From positions 806,001-870,000 of the forward strand of contig NZ_JAAAMV010000001.1 of assembly GCF_009909185.1 (NCBI RefSeq): a stretch of DNA of 64,000 nt, in the 5' to 3' direction. Source of the stretch: Paenibacillus glycinis (GTDB lineage: Bacteria; Bacillota; Bacilli; Paenibacillales; Paenibacillaceae). The translations under genes were made by a program, and so were the position numbers. Positions 42,137 to 50,828 of this stretch are shown piece by piece. Each line of letters opens with the position of its first letter. Positions within the stretch are counted from its first letter, which is position 1. The notes below the pieces were generated by a model that saw only the letters and a program-made list of their open reading frames with translations, had not been told where the DNA came from and did no database searches.

Positions 42137-45100
42137 TTAGTCTTGAATGCGACCCGCGGTTAGAAGCAGGTCGTGCAGCACTTTGGCCGCGGCTTCGCGC
42201 GTCGTCGCATCGGCCGGCTGGAAGTAGAAGCTGCCTTTCGATTCGACGCCCTTCATCAGTCCGGCGTCGGTGACGAGTTGAATGCTCGCTTTCGCGTACC
42301 CGCTGAACTGCGCGGCATCGGCATAAGCGCTCGGTCCGCTCGCGGCAGGCGCCTGCAGGCCGATGAGCTTGACCGCTCTCGCCAGCATGACCGTCAGATC
42401 TTGGCGGGTAATGGCGGCATTCGGATTGAATTGGCCGTCAGCGCCCGTGACGAGTCCGGCCGCATACGCCGTTGCGACGTCGGAGGCGAACCAGTCGCCG
42501 CTCTTCACGTCGCCGAACGGCGCAGCCGCCGTTTGCGCCTGCAAGCCCAGCGTCCGGACGAGCATGGACGCGAATTGCGCGCGGGTCACGTTCGCCTTCG
42601 GCGAGAAGACATGGTCGGAGGTGCCGTTCAGCAGGAACTTGTCCGCGAGCGATTGGATATCCGCGCGTGCCCAGGACTTGTCGATATCGGTGAACGAGAC
42701 TTGTCTGGAGGCCGCCGCGTACGTCGAGAAGCCCGGTCTGCGGACGGTCAAGATGGATGCGCCGTCGCCGGTTTTCGTGATGTTAGCCGGCACCGGATAC
42801 ACCTTGCCGCCTTCGAGATAGAGCGCACCCGCTCCGCTCGTATCGACGCCTTTGTCGATCAGGAACGATCTTGCCGCGGCTTCGCCGGCTTTCAGCGCAA
42901 GCGGCTCGGAATCCGCGCCTTTCACGCTGTCTACCTCGAAGACGTACGGCGTTCCGAGAACGGAAGCGTCTTTCGCTTGCTTCACGAACTCCGCCTTGCT
43001 GTCGTCATCCTTCTTGATTGCGATGACGATGTCGGCGCCTTCGGCAACCGAGCTCAATGCCGAGAGCGGCAGGGAAACGGAAGCGTCGTTCCAAGCGAAG
43101 ACGATCGTACCCGCAAGCGCCGCGTCCTTCAGCTGTTTCGCCTGCGCGGCCGTGATCGCGAGCTTCGCGGACGAAGCATCCTTGGAAGCCGCTCCGATCG
43201 TCAGGGCAACAGGAGACTTCGCGTCTTTCAGCGCCGCTTGAAGGTCGGCATCCTTCACGGACACGGACAATTGCGAACCTTCTTGGCTCGATTGCGCCTC
43301 GACGGCGATGCCGGTTTGACCTTTCTCGATTACGGATGCCGCGACATCTTTATTGTACGCCGCGTCGTTTGGCGTGATCGGGAAGCTCGGATACGAGCCC
43401 GGATCCGTCGGCGGCGGCGTGCTGCCGGTTTCTCCGCTCACGTAGAACGTTCTGAACGCAGCGCTTTGATCGACGACCTCGTAGTTCTCATCGTATAACG
43501 AGCCGATGAGAACGATCTTGTAACGTCCTTCCGGAAGCTGCTCGTTATAGAGGTTGCCGTCATTCAAGTAGACGCCGACATTATACGAGCCGTCGAATTC
43601 CGGTACGACGAATTCGGACGGGAGCGGCTTCAACAGCTCCGTGTCTTCGTCGAGGTCGAAATCTTCGGCCAGGACGCCGATCGGCTCATCGTTCATATCG
43701 TAGATTGCCGCGTACATGTGATTGATTTTGCCCTTCGGAAGCGGCGTCAGCGACGCCGTTATGTCGATCGGCGCGTCCTTGGACACGATGGTATCGCTCA
43801 GCGCGATGTTCTGAATCGGGAAGTCGTTGTCCTCGGACGATTTGCCGACGTGAATGACGAACGGCAGGTGCAGGGAAGGAACCCCATTGCCCTGGAGCAA
43901 TACTTCGCCCTCGTACACGCCATCCTTCGCCTTCGCGCCGACAGCCGCGGACAGGTTGAATTCGAAGACGCCGTTCGCGCCGACCGTGATTCGATTGCCT
44001 GCAAGACCGTTCAGCTTCGCCGTGATCGCGCCGGTGTCCGGCGTCGGAATCGGATCATTCGGATCGGAAGTTACCGACGGATGCATGACCACCTTGGCGT
44101 CGTAAGCGACGGACGCGTTCGATAGATTCTTGACGCGCAGCGGCTTGCTCTCCGCATCGGCGCCGGGCTTCAGCATGCCGAAGCTGACGCTGCTCGCTTC
44201 GCTCGGAATGACCGTCGGTTCCATTTTATCGTCGTAAATCGTAATGTCGTCCAGCGATTCGATGATGGCGCGCGTGTCGATCGCGTTCATGACGTCAACG
44301 CGCCCCGCGCCTTGCGAATACACGTCGTACGGCGTGCCGTTCTCGTCGACGAGCTCTTTCGCCGTATTCGCCAGCGCCGCGCGAATATCGGTCGGCGTCC
44401 ATGTCGGATGCGCCTGCTTGATCAGCAAGGCGAGTCCGGCCACATGCGGCGTCGCCATGCTCGTGCCGCTCATCTTGGCATAAGCCTTGTCGTAGCTCGC
44501 GTCCGGATTAGCCGCACCGTAGGCCGGCACCGTGGAGAAGATCTGCACGCCTGGCGCGCTCAGGTCCGGCTTGATGCCGTAGTTGCCGTCCGAGTTCGGG
44601 CCACGCGAGCTGAAGTCCGCCATGCGGTCGCCCGCCAAGGGTACCTGCTTGAAATCGTTCTTCATCGTGAACTGCAGCGTTTCGTTCGGGTGCGCCTTCA
44701 GCTCGCGAGCCAGCGCGCGCCCGGTCGTTCCCGCCATGTCGAACGTCGGGATATAGTCGTAACTGTCGCCGAGGAATGCGATCGGTCCGATCGGTCCGTT
44801 GCGGGACGGTATGTCCTCCGACAGGTCGGGGACGGCGATCTGCGGGTCGACGGAGTCGCCGTTGAAGATGACGGCGGCCTTCGCGCCGTGCTTGGCGGCA
44901 TTTCTCACTTTCTCGTCGAACGTGAGAATCCCCCGGGAGATGAATACGATCTTGTTCGACAGGTCTGCCGAGTCGAGTCCCAAGTCCTTATATTCGTCAT
45001 TCGACCCGAGACCGACGTAGACGCCCTCGATCGGGCCGTCGCCGAACATCTCGTTAAAGTTCTCCTTGTCCGTCGTCCAGCTCATCAACTCCATATGCGC

Positions 45101-46324
45101 TTCGTCCGCCAGGGAGCCGGCTTCGCTGCGCACGCCTCCCCCTACGCGGATGCTGTCGCTCGTGGCCGCGCCGACGGATATGGCCAGCTGCGCCGCCGCC
45201 GGCGAGCCCATGGAATAATAATATTGGTCTCCCGCACCTGCGTTGCCGTTCGCGACGACAGCTACGACGCCTGCCAGCACGGCATTGTTAACCGCGATGG
45301 CGTCGGGCGAATTCGGATCCTTCTCCAGGTCGCTGCCCAGGGAGAGGTTAATGACGTCCATCTTGTCTTCGACGGCATGTTCGATCCCGTCGATAACCAT
45401 AGAGGAAGAGCCGCCCTCCGGTCCCAGAACCTTGTAGGCGTACAGCTTGGCGTCATAAGCGACGCCCTTCTGCACATGCTCGGCCGTCGTGTTCGAAGCC
45501 GTCCCGGCGATCGTGCCCGATACGTGCGTGCCGTGATGAGACCCTTCGTATTCGTTGACTGGCAGATCCTCGTACGGGTCATCGTCTTGGTTGACGGCGT
45601 CGTAGCCGCCTTCTTCGTAATTCCCCGCAAGATCGGGATGCAGGTAGTCGATGCCCGTATCGATGACGCCGACCTTCAAGCCCTTGCCCGTAATTCCCCG
45701 CTCCCATGCCTTCGTGACGCCGATCTGCTCAAGCGGCACGGTATCGATCGCGGACGACCCAGCCGCAGCGGCTTGATAGCTGTCCGGCAGCTCGGCCGGA
45801 TAGTAATGAATGTTCTTATGAACGGACTTCACGCCCGGCAGCTTCGCCAGCTGGGGGATTTGATCCGCGCGGATCGTGATCTCCATCCCGTTCAGGACGG
45901 TGTCGAAGCGGCGGTCGATCTTGAAGGGAACGCTGCTCGCCTGCGCGCTGCGGACGAAGGCATCCTGCTCGGACTTCACGGCCGCTTCGGTCGACTCCGC
46001 TGCCAGCTTCTTGAAGCCGAGCTTGCCTGCGTACCGTCCCACGGCCGCAGGTTGGCCGCTGAATTGAACGATGACGTTGATTTCGCCCGCGGATCGGGTG
46101 TTGATGTCTTCGTCCACGTATGGTTCGCCCGGAACCGCGCTGCTAGCCGCTTCCGGCCCGGCCGCTTGCAGCAGGCGGGTTACCGCCTGCAGGCTTTCTT
46201 TGGTGACAAAGGTTTTATTCAGCGGAGCGGCGTGCGCTGCGGGCAGGTTAGGGACGGCGAGACTCCCGGCCAGCAGCGAGACCGTCGCGAGCGACAATGA
46301 TTTCTTGAGAAGTGATCGATTCAC
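42137..46324 (-). CDS. Class A SLH-anchored subtilase (active triad)
   Basis: A 1,395-residue surface protease. Signal peptide (ATVSLLAGSLAVPNLPAAHA); prodomain (INVIVQFSGQPAAVGRYAG); S8 domain with Asp222 (VGVIDTGIDY), His264 (SHHGTHVSGT), an ANGNA oxyanion motif and Ser622 (SGTSMATPHVAG); PA-like insert (LSNKIVFISRGILTF); Fn3-like domains; pre-SLH domain; three SLH repeats (FTDIDKSWARADI, FGDVKSGDWFASDV, YAKASIQLVTDAGLM). The start is placed at GTG 46324, 15 nt inside the ATG of the longest frame, because in two paralogues that ATG meets a stop at once. It follows the class B gene by 43 nt. It is very close in sequence to the class A protein at 58852-63027. Confidence 0.93.
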   Translation of the reverse strand: MNRSLLKKSLSLATVSLLAGSLAVPNLPAAHAAPLNKTFVTKESLQAVTRLLQAAGPEAASSAVPGEPYVDEDINTRSAGEINVIVQFSGQPAAVGRYAGKLGFKKLAAESTEAAVKSEQDAFVRSAQASSVPFKIDRRFDTVLNGMEITIRADQIPQLAKLPGVKSVHKNIHYYPAELPDSYQAAAAGSSAIDTVPLEQIGVTKAWERGITGKGLKVGVIDTGIDYLHPDLAGNYEEGGYDAVNQDDDPYEDLPVNEYEGSHHGTHVSGTIAGTASNTTAEHVQKGVAYDAKLYAYKVLGPEGGSSSMVIDGIEHAVEDKMDVINLSLGSDLEKDPNSPDAIAVNNAVLAGVVAVVANGNAGAGDQYYYSMGSPAAAQLAISVGAATSDSIRVGGGVRSEAGSLADEAHMELMSWTTDKENFNEMFGDGPIEGVYVGLGSNDEYKDLGLDSADLSNKIVFISRGILTFDEKVRNAAKHGAKAAVIFNGDSVDPQIAVPDLSEDIPSRNGPIGPIAFLGDSYDYIPTFDMAGTTGRALARELKAHPNETLQFTMKNDFKQVPLAGDRMADFSSRGPNSDGNYGIKPDLSAPGVQIFSTVPAYGAANPDASYDKAYAKMSGTSMATPHVAGLALLIKQAHPTWTPTDIRAALANTAKELVDENGTPYDVYSQGAGRVDVMNAIDTRAIIESLDDITIYDDKMEPTVIPSEASSVSFGMLKPGADAESKPLRVKNLSNASVAYDAKVVMHPSVTSDPNDPIPTPDTGAITAKLNGLAGNRITVGANGVFEFNLSAAVGAKAKDGVYEGEVLLQGNGVPSLHLPFVIHVGKSSEDNDFPIQNIALSDTIVSKDAPIDITASLTPLPKGKINHMYAAIYDMNDEPIGVLAEDFDLDEDTELLKPLPSEFVVPEFDGSYNVGVYLNDGNLYNEQLPEGRYKIVLIGSLYDENYEVVDQSAAFRTFYVSGETGSTPPPTDPGSYPSFPITPNDAAYNKDVAASVIEKGQTGIAVEAQSSQEGSQLSVSVKDADLQAALKDAKSPVALTIGAASKDASSAKLAITAAQAKQLKDAALAGTIVFAWNDASVSLPLSALSSVAEGADIVIAIKKDDDSKAEFVKQAKDASVLGTPYVFEVDSVKGADSEPLALKAGEAAARSFLIDKGVDTSGAGALYLEGGKVYPVPANITKTGDGASILTVRRPGFSTYAAASRQVSFTDIDKSWARADIQSLADKFLLNGTSDHVFSPKANVTRAQFASMLVRTLGLQAQTAAAPFGDVKSGDWFASDVATAYAAGLVTGADGQFNPNAAITRQDLTVMLARAVKLIGLQAPAASGPSAYADAAQFSGYAKASIQLVTDAGLMKGVESKGSFYFQPADATTREAAAKVLHDLLLTAGRIQD

Positions 46325-46367
46325 GTTCGGGTTCCCCATTTCGGATCAGATTAATAGCCTCTCGAAG

Positions 46368-49300
46368 TTAGCTCAAATTCAGAACATCCAAACCGTCTAT
46401 GGTGACGATGCTGCCTTTCGACTTCGGATTTGCCGCGCCCGCGTGCTCGATCTTGATCTTGTGCAAGCCGGCGGCGAGTTCGCCCGACGTGAAGACCGGC
46501 ACCTGATAATGGAGCGTGTCGCTGTATAGATCGACCGGCGTCGGCGTTACGGAGCGGCCGTCGATATAGATCTTCACCATGCCGCGGTTGCTGTTCGTCG
46601 TCGACCAGAGCGTAACCTTCGTGCCCGCGAAGCTGAACTCGGCGGCGCTGCCGGCCGTCGTCGTGTAGGTCTCGGAGCCGTCCGGATATTGCTTGCCGTA
46701 TTTAATCGCCCACGGACCGGTGTAATTCGCGGATTTGGCCGTCGGCGATATCAAGCTGGAGAATACGAAGGCGTCTACGTTGATAGCGAAATAGGATCCA
46801 CCGGTTCGGCTGCCGGGACGAATTTCAACGTCATGATGTCCGTTCTGAAGCACCATTTTGAACAAGGACTGCTTCGTCTGGGACGTCTCGCTCTCCAGAT
46901 TGGTGGTGCCTGCCTGCAGGCCGTCGATCCAAATCTCGGCGGCGGTTTGCTTGTCGTTCTTCATACCGATCCATTCGAACAGATTGCCGCGGAAGCCGAA
47001 TTTGACGGAACCTTTGCCGGTTAGCTGCTTCATGGTGCCGCCCGAATAAGAGGCATCCGTTACCGTCTTCCAGTCGCCCTCGTAGGTCAGCGACGGATCG
47101 TCGTCTTCCAGCAAGGTCGACGCGTTGCCGTAGTCGACATTCAGCTTATAGCTGCCGGAGCCGCTCACGGCATAAATATTAATGTAGTACGTGCCCTTCT
47201 TGGGCGCGCGATAGGTGATCGATTCGGCGGACGTGCCCGGTTTCTCGGAATACGCGACCGCTCCCTCGTTGCTCGCGACCGTCGTCGCGGAAGCATCGTA
47301 CAGGATAAGATCGAAATCCGTGCCCGCATCGCCCGTCAGCGTGAAGGTCGCTTCCTCGCCGGCGCTTAGCTCGACGGAATAGACATGGTTCGGATCGTTC
47401 GCATGATCAAGCTTGCCGGCAATGGAAGGATCGATCAGCGTCATGCCCGGGATATCCTTGTTCCAGAGCGCGCGGTACGCGCTGATGAGCTTGCCGCTCG
47501 CCGTGCTTGTTCTGCCGCCGTATCCAATCGTCTTGCCGCTTGTCATGATGCGCTGCTTCACGTCGAGGGCGCTCATGTCCGGATACTGGCTTTGCACCAG
47601 ACCGGCTACTCCGGCTGCATACGCGGCGGCATAAAGCGTGCCTTGAACATACGAATATTTGCCGAAGCTGTTCTTTAGGTTGACGGCGGTCATCTCCGGC
47701 TTGTTGCTGATGACGATATCGGCAAACAGCGAGATGTCCATCAATCTATAGGTCTGTCCCTCGTAGATCGTGCCGGGAGCGCCCCAAGTTTTGGCCAGCC
47801 ACCCGCCTTCCGCGGCAAGCGTCAAGCCCAATACGTCTTGAACGAACGGGGATGTCGCGATTTGGTCGATGGCGTCCTGTCCGGTCAGCATGAGATGTCC
47901 GCCGCCGTTCAGATAGTCGGTCAAATCGGCTTGATCTTGAGCGGTGATCAGGGGAGTCGTTCCGGTAATGGCTGTTCCTCCCGTGAACCAGATAACGACG
48001 TCATATTGCTGAAGCATCTCAAGCGGCGGACCGTCCGCGCCCTCGTCCTGCGTCGTGAACGTATCGTAGGCATAACCTGCTTGCTGCAGCAGCGCCGGAT
48101 AGACGGTCGAAGGATTGTTGTTGTCCCAATCGAGGCCGGGAATTCCGATTCCGCCGCCGCCGCCGTCGCCGCCGCGTTCGCTATCGTTCACGAGCAGGAT
48201 CTTCGGCGCATCGACGCCTTCCGGCTTGAGGTAGTTCATGGCGCGATCGAACATATCCTGGCGTTGACCGACATACTGCGGGTCGTTCTCCGGAATTTCC
48301 TCGAAGCCGATACCGTGATAGTAGGCTTTATAGGTACCGTTATCGATCTGAGCGGCATAGCCTGCATCGATGCCGGCCGTCGTCGAGAGGATCAACTCGG
48401 ACGGCGCCGAGACATCGACGGAGGTTTGGCCGATTGCGGCAAGCACGGACGGAACGCCCGTGACGCCAACGCCGGTCACCGACAGGATGTTCGGACTGGA
48501 ATAGGCAGCCGGATAAATCGGCGTCACGTCCGTATTCAAGATCTGTTTGCCGTTGCTGTCGCCGGCCGGAGCCACGAACAACATAGGGGAGGCATTGATG
48601 GCGTCTTCGACCAGCCTGCTTTTGTAGCCGTACACCATGCCGAGCGTGGCGATCTTCGCTCCATGCGCCTCGGCAAAGTGAATGGCGTCCACGATATCCG
48701 TGAAGTAGCCGCCGTCAGGCGAGATGACCTTGAGCGGCATGACGTTCACGTTCGGCGCGACGCCGGCGATGCCCTCGTTATTGTTCATCGCTGCCGCAAT
48801 TTGACCGGCGACCGTCGTGCCGTAGGTGTCGCTGAAGCCGTCGCTCGTGTCGAACACCGAATTGTCGTCGTGCGCGAAGTCCCAGCCGTTGACGTCGTCG
48901 ATCAGTCCGTCGCCGTCGTCATCGATGCCGTTGCCCGGCGTTTCCTTGCCGTTGGTCCAGATTTGACCGATCAGATCGGGAATCTCGGTATTGGTGCCGT
49001 TACCGATGACCGCGACGGTGACGTCCCTGCTGCCCTGGGTAATCTCCCAAGCTTCCGGCAGGTCCATGTCCATATCCGGCACGGCGGCTTGGACCGTGCC
49101 GTCATTGAGGGGTTGTCCGATATTGTGCAACCCCCACTGCTCGCCGAACAAGGGATCGTTCGGCAATGCCGGGGAACCGCTCGCCTGCGCGGCCGCGGCG
49201 GCAAGCGCGGCGGCGTCTCCCGCCGCGGAGACCGGCGCGGCGGCAACTCCCGCCGCTGAGCCTGCAGCGGCATCATCTGCCGGTTTGAAAAGCGGAACGG

Positions 49301-49754
49301 CCGCGGAAGATACCTTATAATCCGGCTCCGCGTACATTACGTTCGGATCCTTCAACAGCTCTTGAATGACGCTATTTACATCGGCGCCGTCAGCCAGCTT
49401 CAGCAGCTCCGCATTCGACACGGACAAGGGGCTGACGCTTGCAATTTGCGCGGACAACGATTCCGCCTGGACGGATGCCTCTGCCGAACGATATTTCACG
49501 ATGACGCGGCCAGGCGCGTACTCGGGAAGCGCGCCTGCCGGCGGAGGCAGCGCTGCGGAAGCCTGCGCTTGCGCTTCGGCGGATGGCTTCGAATCATTAG
49601 AAGCGGGTTGTTGAACCGCATGCTCGGTGATCCATTGGCTTTTTCTTAGCGGATCCTGCTGCGGGGCTTGCTTGGCCAATGCGGGCGTAACGACGCCGAA
49701 TGCCAGCAATAAGGAGAAAATAGCCGATGCGGTTTTTTTCGTTTTCCTGTTCAA
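46368..49754 (-). CDS. Class B subtilase homologue, predicted pseudoprotease with all catalytic sites lost
   Basis: A 1,128-residue secreted protein. Signal peptide; prodomain (RVIVKYRSAEASVQAE, DPNVMYAEPD); an Ala-rich spacer at about 150-195; S8-like domain. All four key positions are changed: Asp to Gly251 (AVIGNGTNTEIPD), His to Tyr311 (DTYGTTVAG), oxyanion Asn to Asp399 (PAGDS) and Ser to Leu707 (QGTLYAAAYAAG). The scaffold GIDDDGDGLIDDVNGWDF is perfectly kept. The Rossmann-like insert (ILLVNDSERGG, YDVVIWFTGG, GGGHLMLTG) carries a poly-Gly loop. A PPC-like domain and two beta-sandwich modules end the protein. TTG start after GAAGGAA. The active class A gene lies 43 nt downstream. Loss of every catalytic residue in a full-length, well-ordered gene argues for a selected non-enzymatic role. 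Confidence 0.9.
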   Translation of the reverse strand: MNRKTKKTASAIFSLLLAFGVVTPALAKQAPQQDPLRKSQWITEHAVQQPASNDSKPSAEAQAQASAALPPPAGALPEYAPGRVIVKYRSAEASVQAESLSAQIASVSPLSVSNAELLKLADGADVNSVIQELLKDPNVMYAEPDYKVSSAAVPLFKPADDAAAGSAAGVAAAPVSAAGDAAALAAAAAQASGSPALPNDPLFGEQWGLHNIGQPLNDGTVQAAVPDMDMDLPEAWEITQGSRDVTVAVIGNGTNTEIPDLIGQIWTNGKETPGNGIDDDGDGLIDDVNGWDFAHDDNSVFDTSDGFSDTYGTTVAGQIAAAMNNNEGIAGVAPNVNVMPLKVISPDGGYFTDIVDAIHFAEAHGAKIATLGMVYGYKSRLVEDAINASPMLFVAPAGDSNGKQILNTDVTPIYPAAYSSPNILSVTGVGVTGVPSVLAAIGQTSVDVSAPSELILSTTAGIDAGYAAQIDNGTYKAYYHGIGFEEIPENDPQYVGQRQDMFDRAMNYLKPEGVDAPKILLVNDSERGGDGGGGGIGIPGLDWDNNNPSTVYPALLQQAGYAYDTFTTQDEGADGPPLEMLQQYDVVIWFTGGTAITGTTPLITAQDQADLTDYLNGGGHLMLTGQDAIDQIATSPFVQDVLGLTLAAEGGWLAKTWGAPGTIYEGQTYRLMDISLFADIVISNKPEMTAVNLKNSFGKYSYVQGTLYAAAYAAGVAGLVQSQYPDMSALDVKQRIMTSGKTIGYGGRTSTASGKLISAYRALWNKDIPGMTLIDPSIAGKLDHANDPNHVYSVELSAGEEATFTLTGDAGTDFDLILYDASATTVASNEGAVAYSEKPGTSAESITYRAPKKGTYYINIYAVSGSGSYKLNVDYGNASTLLEDDDPSLTYEGDWKTVTDASYSGGTMKQLTGKGSVKFGFRGNLFEWIGMKNDKQTAAEIWIDGLQAGTTNLESETSQTKQSLFKMVLQNGHHDVEIRPGSRTGGSYFAINVDAFVFSSLISPTAKSANYTGPWAIKYGKQYPDGSETYTTTAGSAAEFSFAGTKVTLWSTTNSNRGMVKIYIDGRSVTPTPVDLYSDTLHYQVPVFTSGELAAGLHKIKIEHAGAANPKSKGSIVTIDGLDVLNLS

Positions 49755-50670
49755 GCCTTGTCACTTCCTTCGCCAATTTAGTTCGATGTTGCAGTGGAGA
49801 GGCGCCTCGACGATGCGATGATTGCGAGGTCTTCGGTGCGCAACCGCCCAGGAGCCGCTTGCCGTCTCGTCCGGGAGTGCGTCTAGCGATGGATAAGCCG
49901 AATCATGACGTTAAAGCACCACCTCGGATATCGTTGGTATGTAACGGCGGTGCTTCGCGAATCGCGTTCCGCCCCCCTGCCATCCGAGCGAAGGCGCGCC
50001 GGCCGCGATCTCAGGCTCATGTCACTAAATCTAACAAATGACTGCCTGATTTCTGAGAGGATTATAAATCTCCGATTTTCATAGCGTCAATATGTTTATT
50101 TTTTTAAATTTTTAACGGCGATCGCGAGATTTCTGACATTCAAAGATATGTTTTTTCGTATTTGCAATCTAAATTTTTCTTAAATTTTTCCTTTTCAGGA
50201 GCCTGCAAAATGGTACGTCGCTCGGGTTCCGATCTTCAAGAACCTCTCTATCTTCTATCATTTTTATTTCGAAACGATCGTTCTTGCATAAGATTATTTA
50301 TGGCTAGCATCGCCGTGGTTCATAGGACTTCGGATACACATCTACGAGACGGCACGCTGCGAATCCGCTTCGCCATTGAGATTCCTCCGCAAAATCGCGG
50401 TCGGGCTTCGTCAATCAATAGAAGAGACAGCTCCCTGCTTGTCATGACTACCCCGGATGTCGCCGGAAAGTAGTTTCATAAATTTATTGATGATTGACCG
50501 CGTCGTCCATAAAAATTCTTTCTTTTCTCGTGCAATCAAGCAGCATCGAAAAACGTCGAATCCGCGAGCTCCCAAGTTATCGCCCCTCCCTGAGCGCTAG
50601 CGATTTTCATAAAATAATTTATGAAATATAATTTCATCCATAAAATCTTTTTCTTTACGCATTGTCCACA
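49755..50670. other. Leader and upstream region of the third subtilase operon
   Basis: From the coding start outward this holds a GC-rich leader of about 300 nt with potential hairpins, the GlnR/TnrA box and promoter (50020-50090), then an AT-rich stretch up to the M20 gene's terminators. The AT-rich part has several TTCATAAA-like words, including a perfect 9-bp inverted repeat TTTCATAAA-ATAA-TTTATGAAA at 50605-50626. No gene is evident. Confidence 0.5.
50020..50090 (-). promoter_or_regulatory. Sigma-A promoter with GlnR/TnrA box for the third subtilase operon
   Basis: On the minus strand the -35 is TTGACG (50085-50090) and the -10 TATAAT (50061-50066), 18 nt apart. Twenty-four nt later lies TGTTAGATTTAGTGACA (50020-50036), an exact TGTNA-N7-TNACA box. 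The layout and even the TTGACGCT context match the promoter at 34060-34089. The transcript would start near 50054, about 300 nt upstream of the coding start. Confidence 0.75.
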
Positions 50671-50690
50671 AAAAAGAGCCTGATTGGCTC
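50671..50690 (-). terminator. Second (backup) terminator of the M20 peptidase gene
   Basis: Short stem GAGCC / GGCTC with a 5-nt loop; the minus strand continues into TTTTTTG. It lies about 140 nt past the stop, beyond the main terminator. Confidence 0.65.
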
Positions 50691-50773
50691 AAGCTCCGCG
50701 TGTTTCTATGGATTCGCATCTCGCGAAGCGGCATACGCGCTCCCGTCTCCGCGCTTCTAAACGCCCTATTAAA

Positions 50774-50800
50774 AATGCCCCTGCGCAGGACAGGGGCATT
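50774..50800 (-). terminator. Main terminator of the M20 peptidase gene
   Basis: Perfect 10-bp stem AATGCCCCTG / CAGGGGCATT with a 7-nt loop; the minus strand runs into TTTTTAAT. It lies just past the stop codon. Confidence 0.88.
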
Positions 50801-50828
50801 CGAAAGTTCTTGTCGGCATTCGCCGGCT

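Noticed and set aside
44312-46300. A 662-codon plus-strand frame opposite the third class A subtilase
   Set aside because: It is an Arg/His-rich antisense shadow of a GC-rich coding region, with no ribosome binding site or known domain. The same holds for long antisense frames at 8985-10451, 14030-15385, 18559-19416 and 47838-49259.
50162-50473. 103-codon plus-strand frame upstream of the third subtilase operon
   Set aside because: No ribosome binding site and no recognisable family; composition matches AT-rich intergenic DNA.
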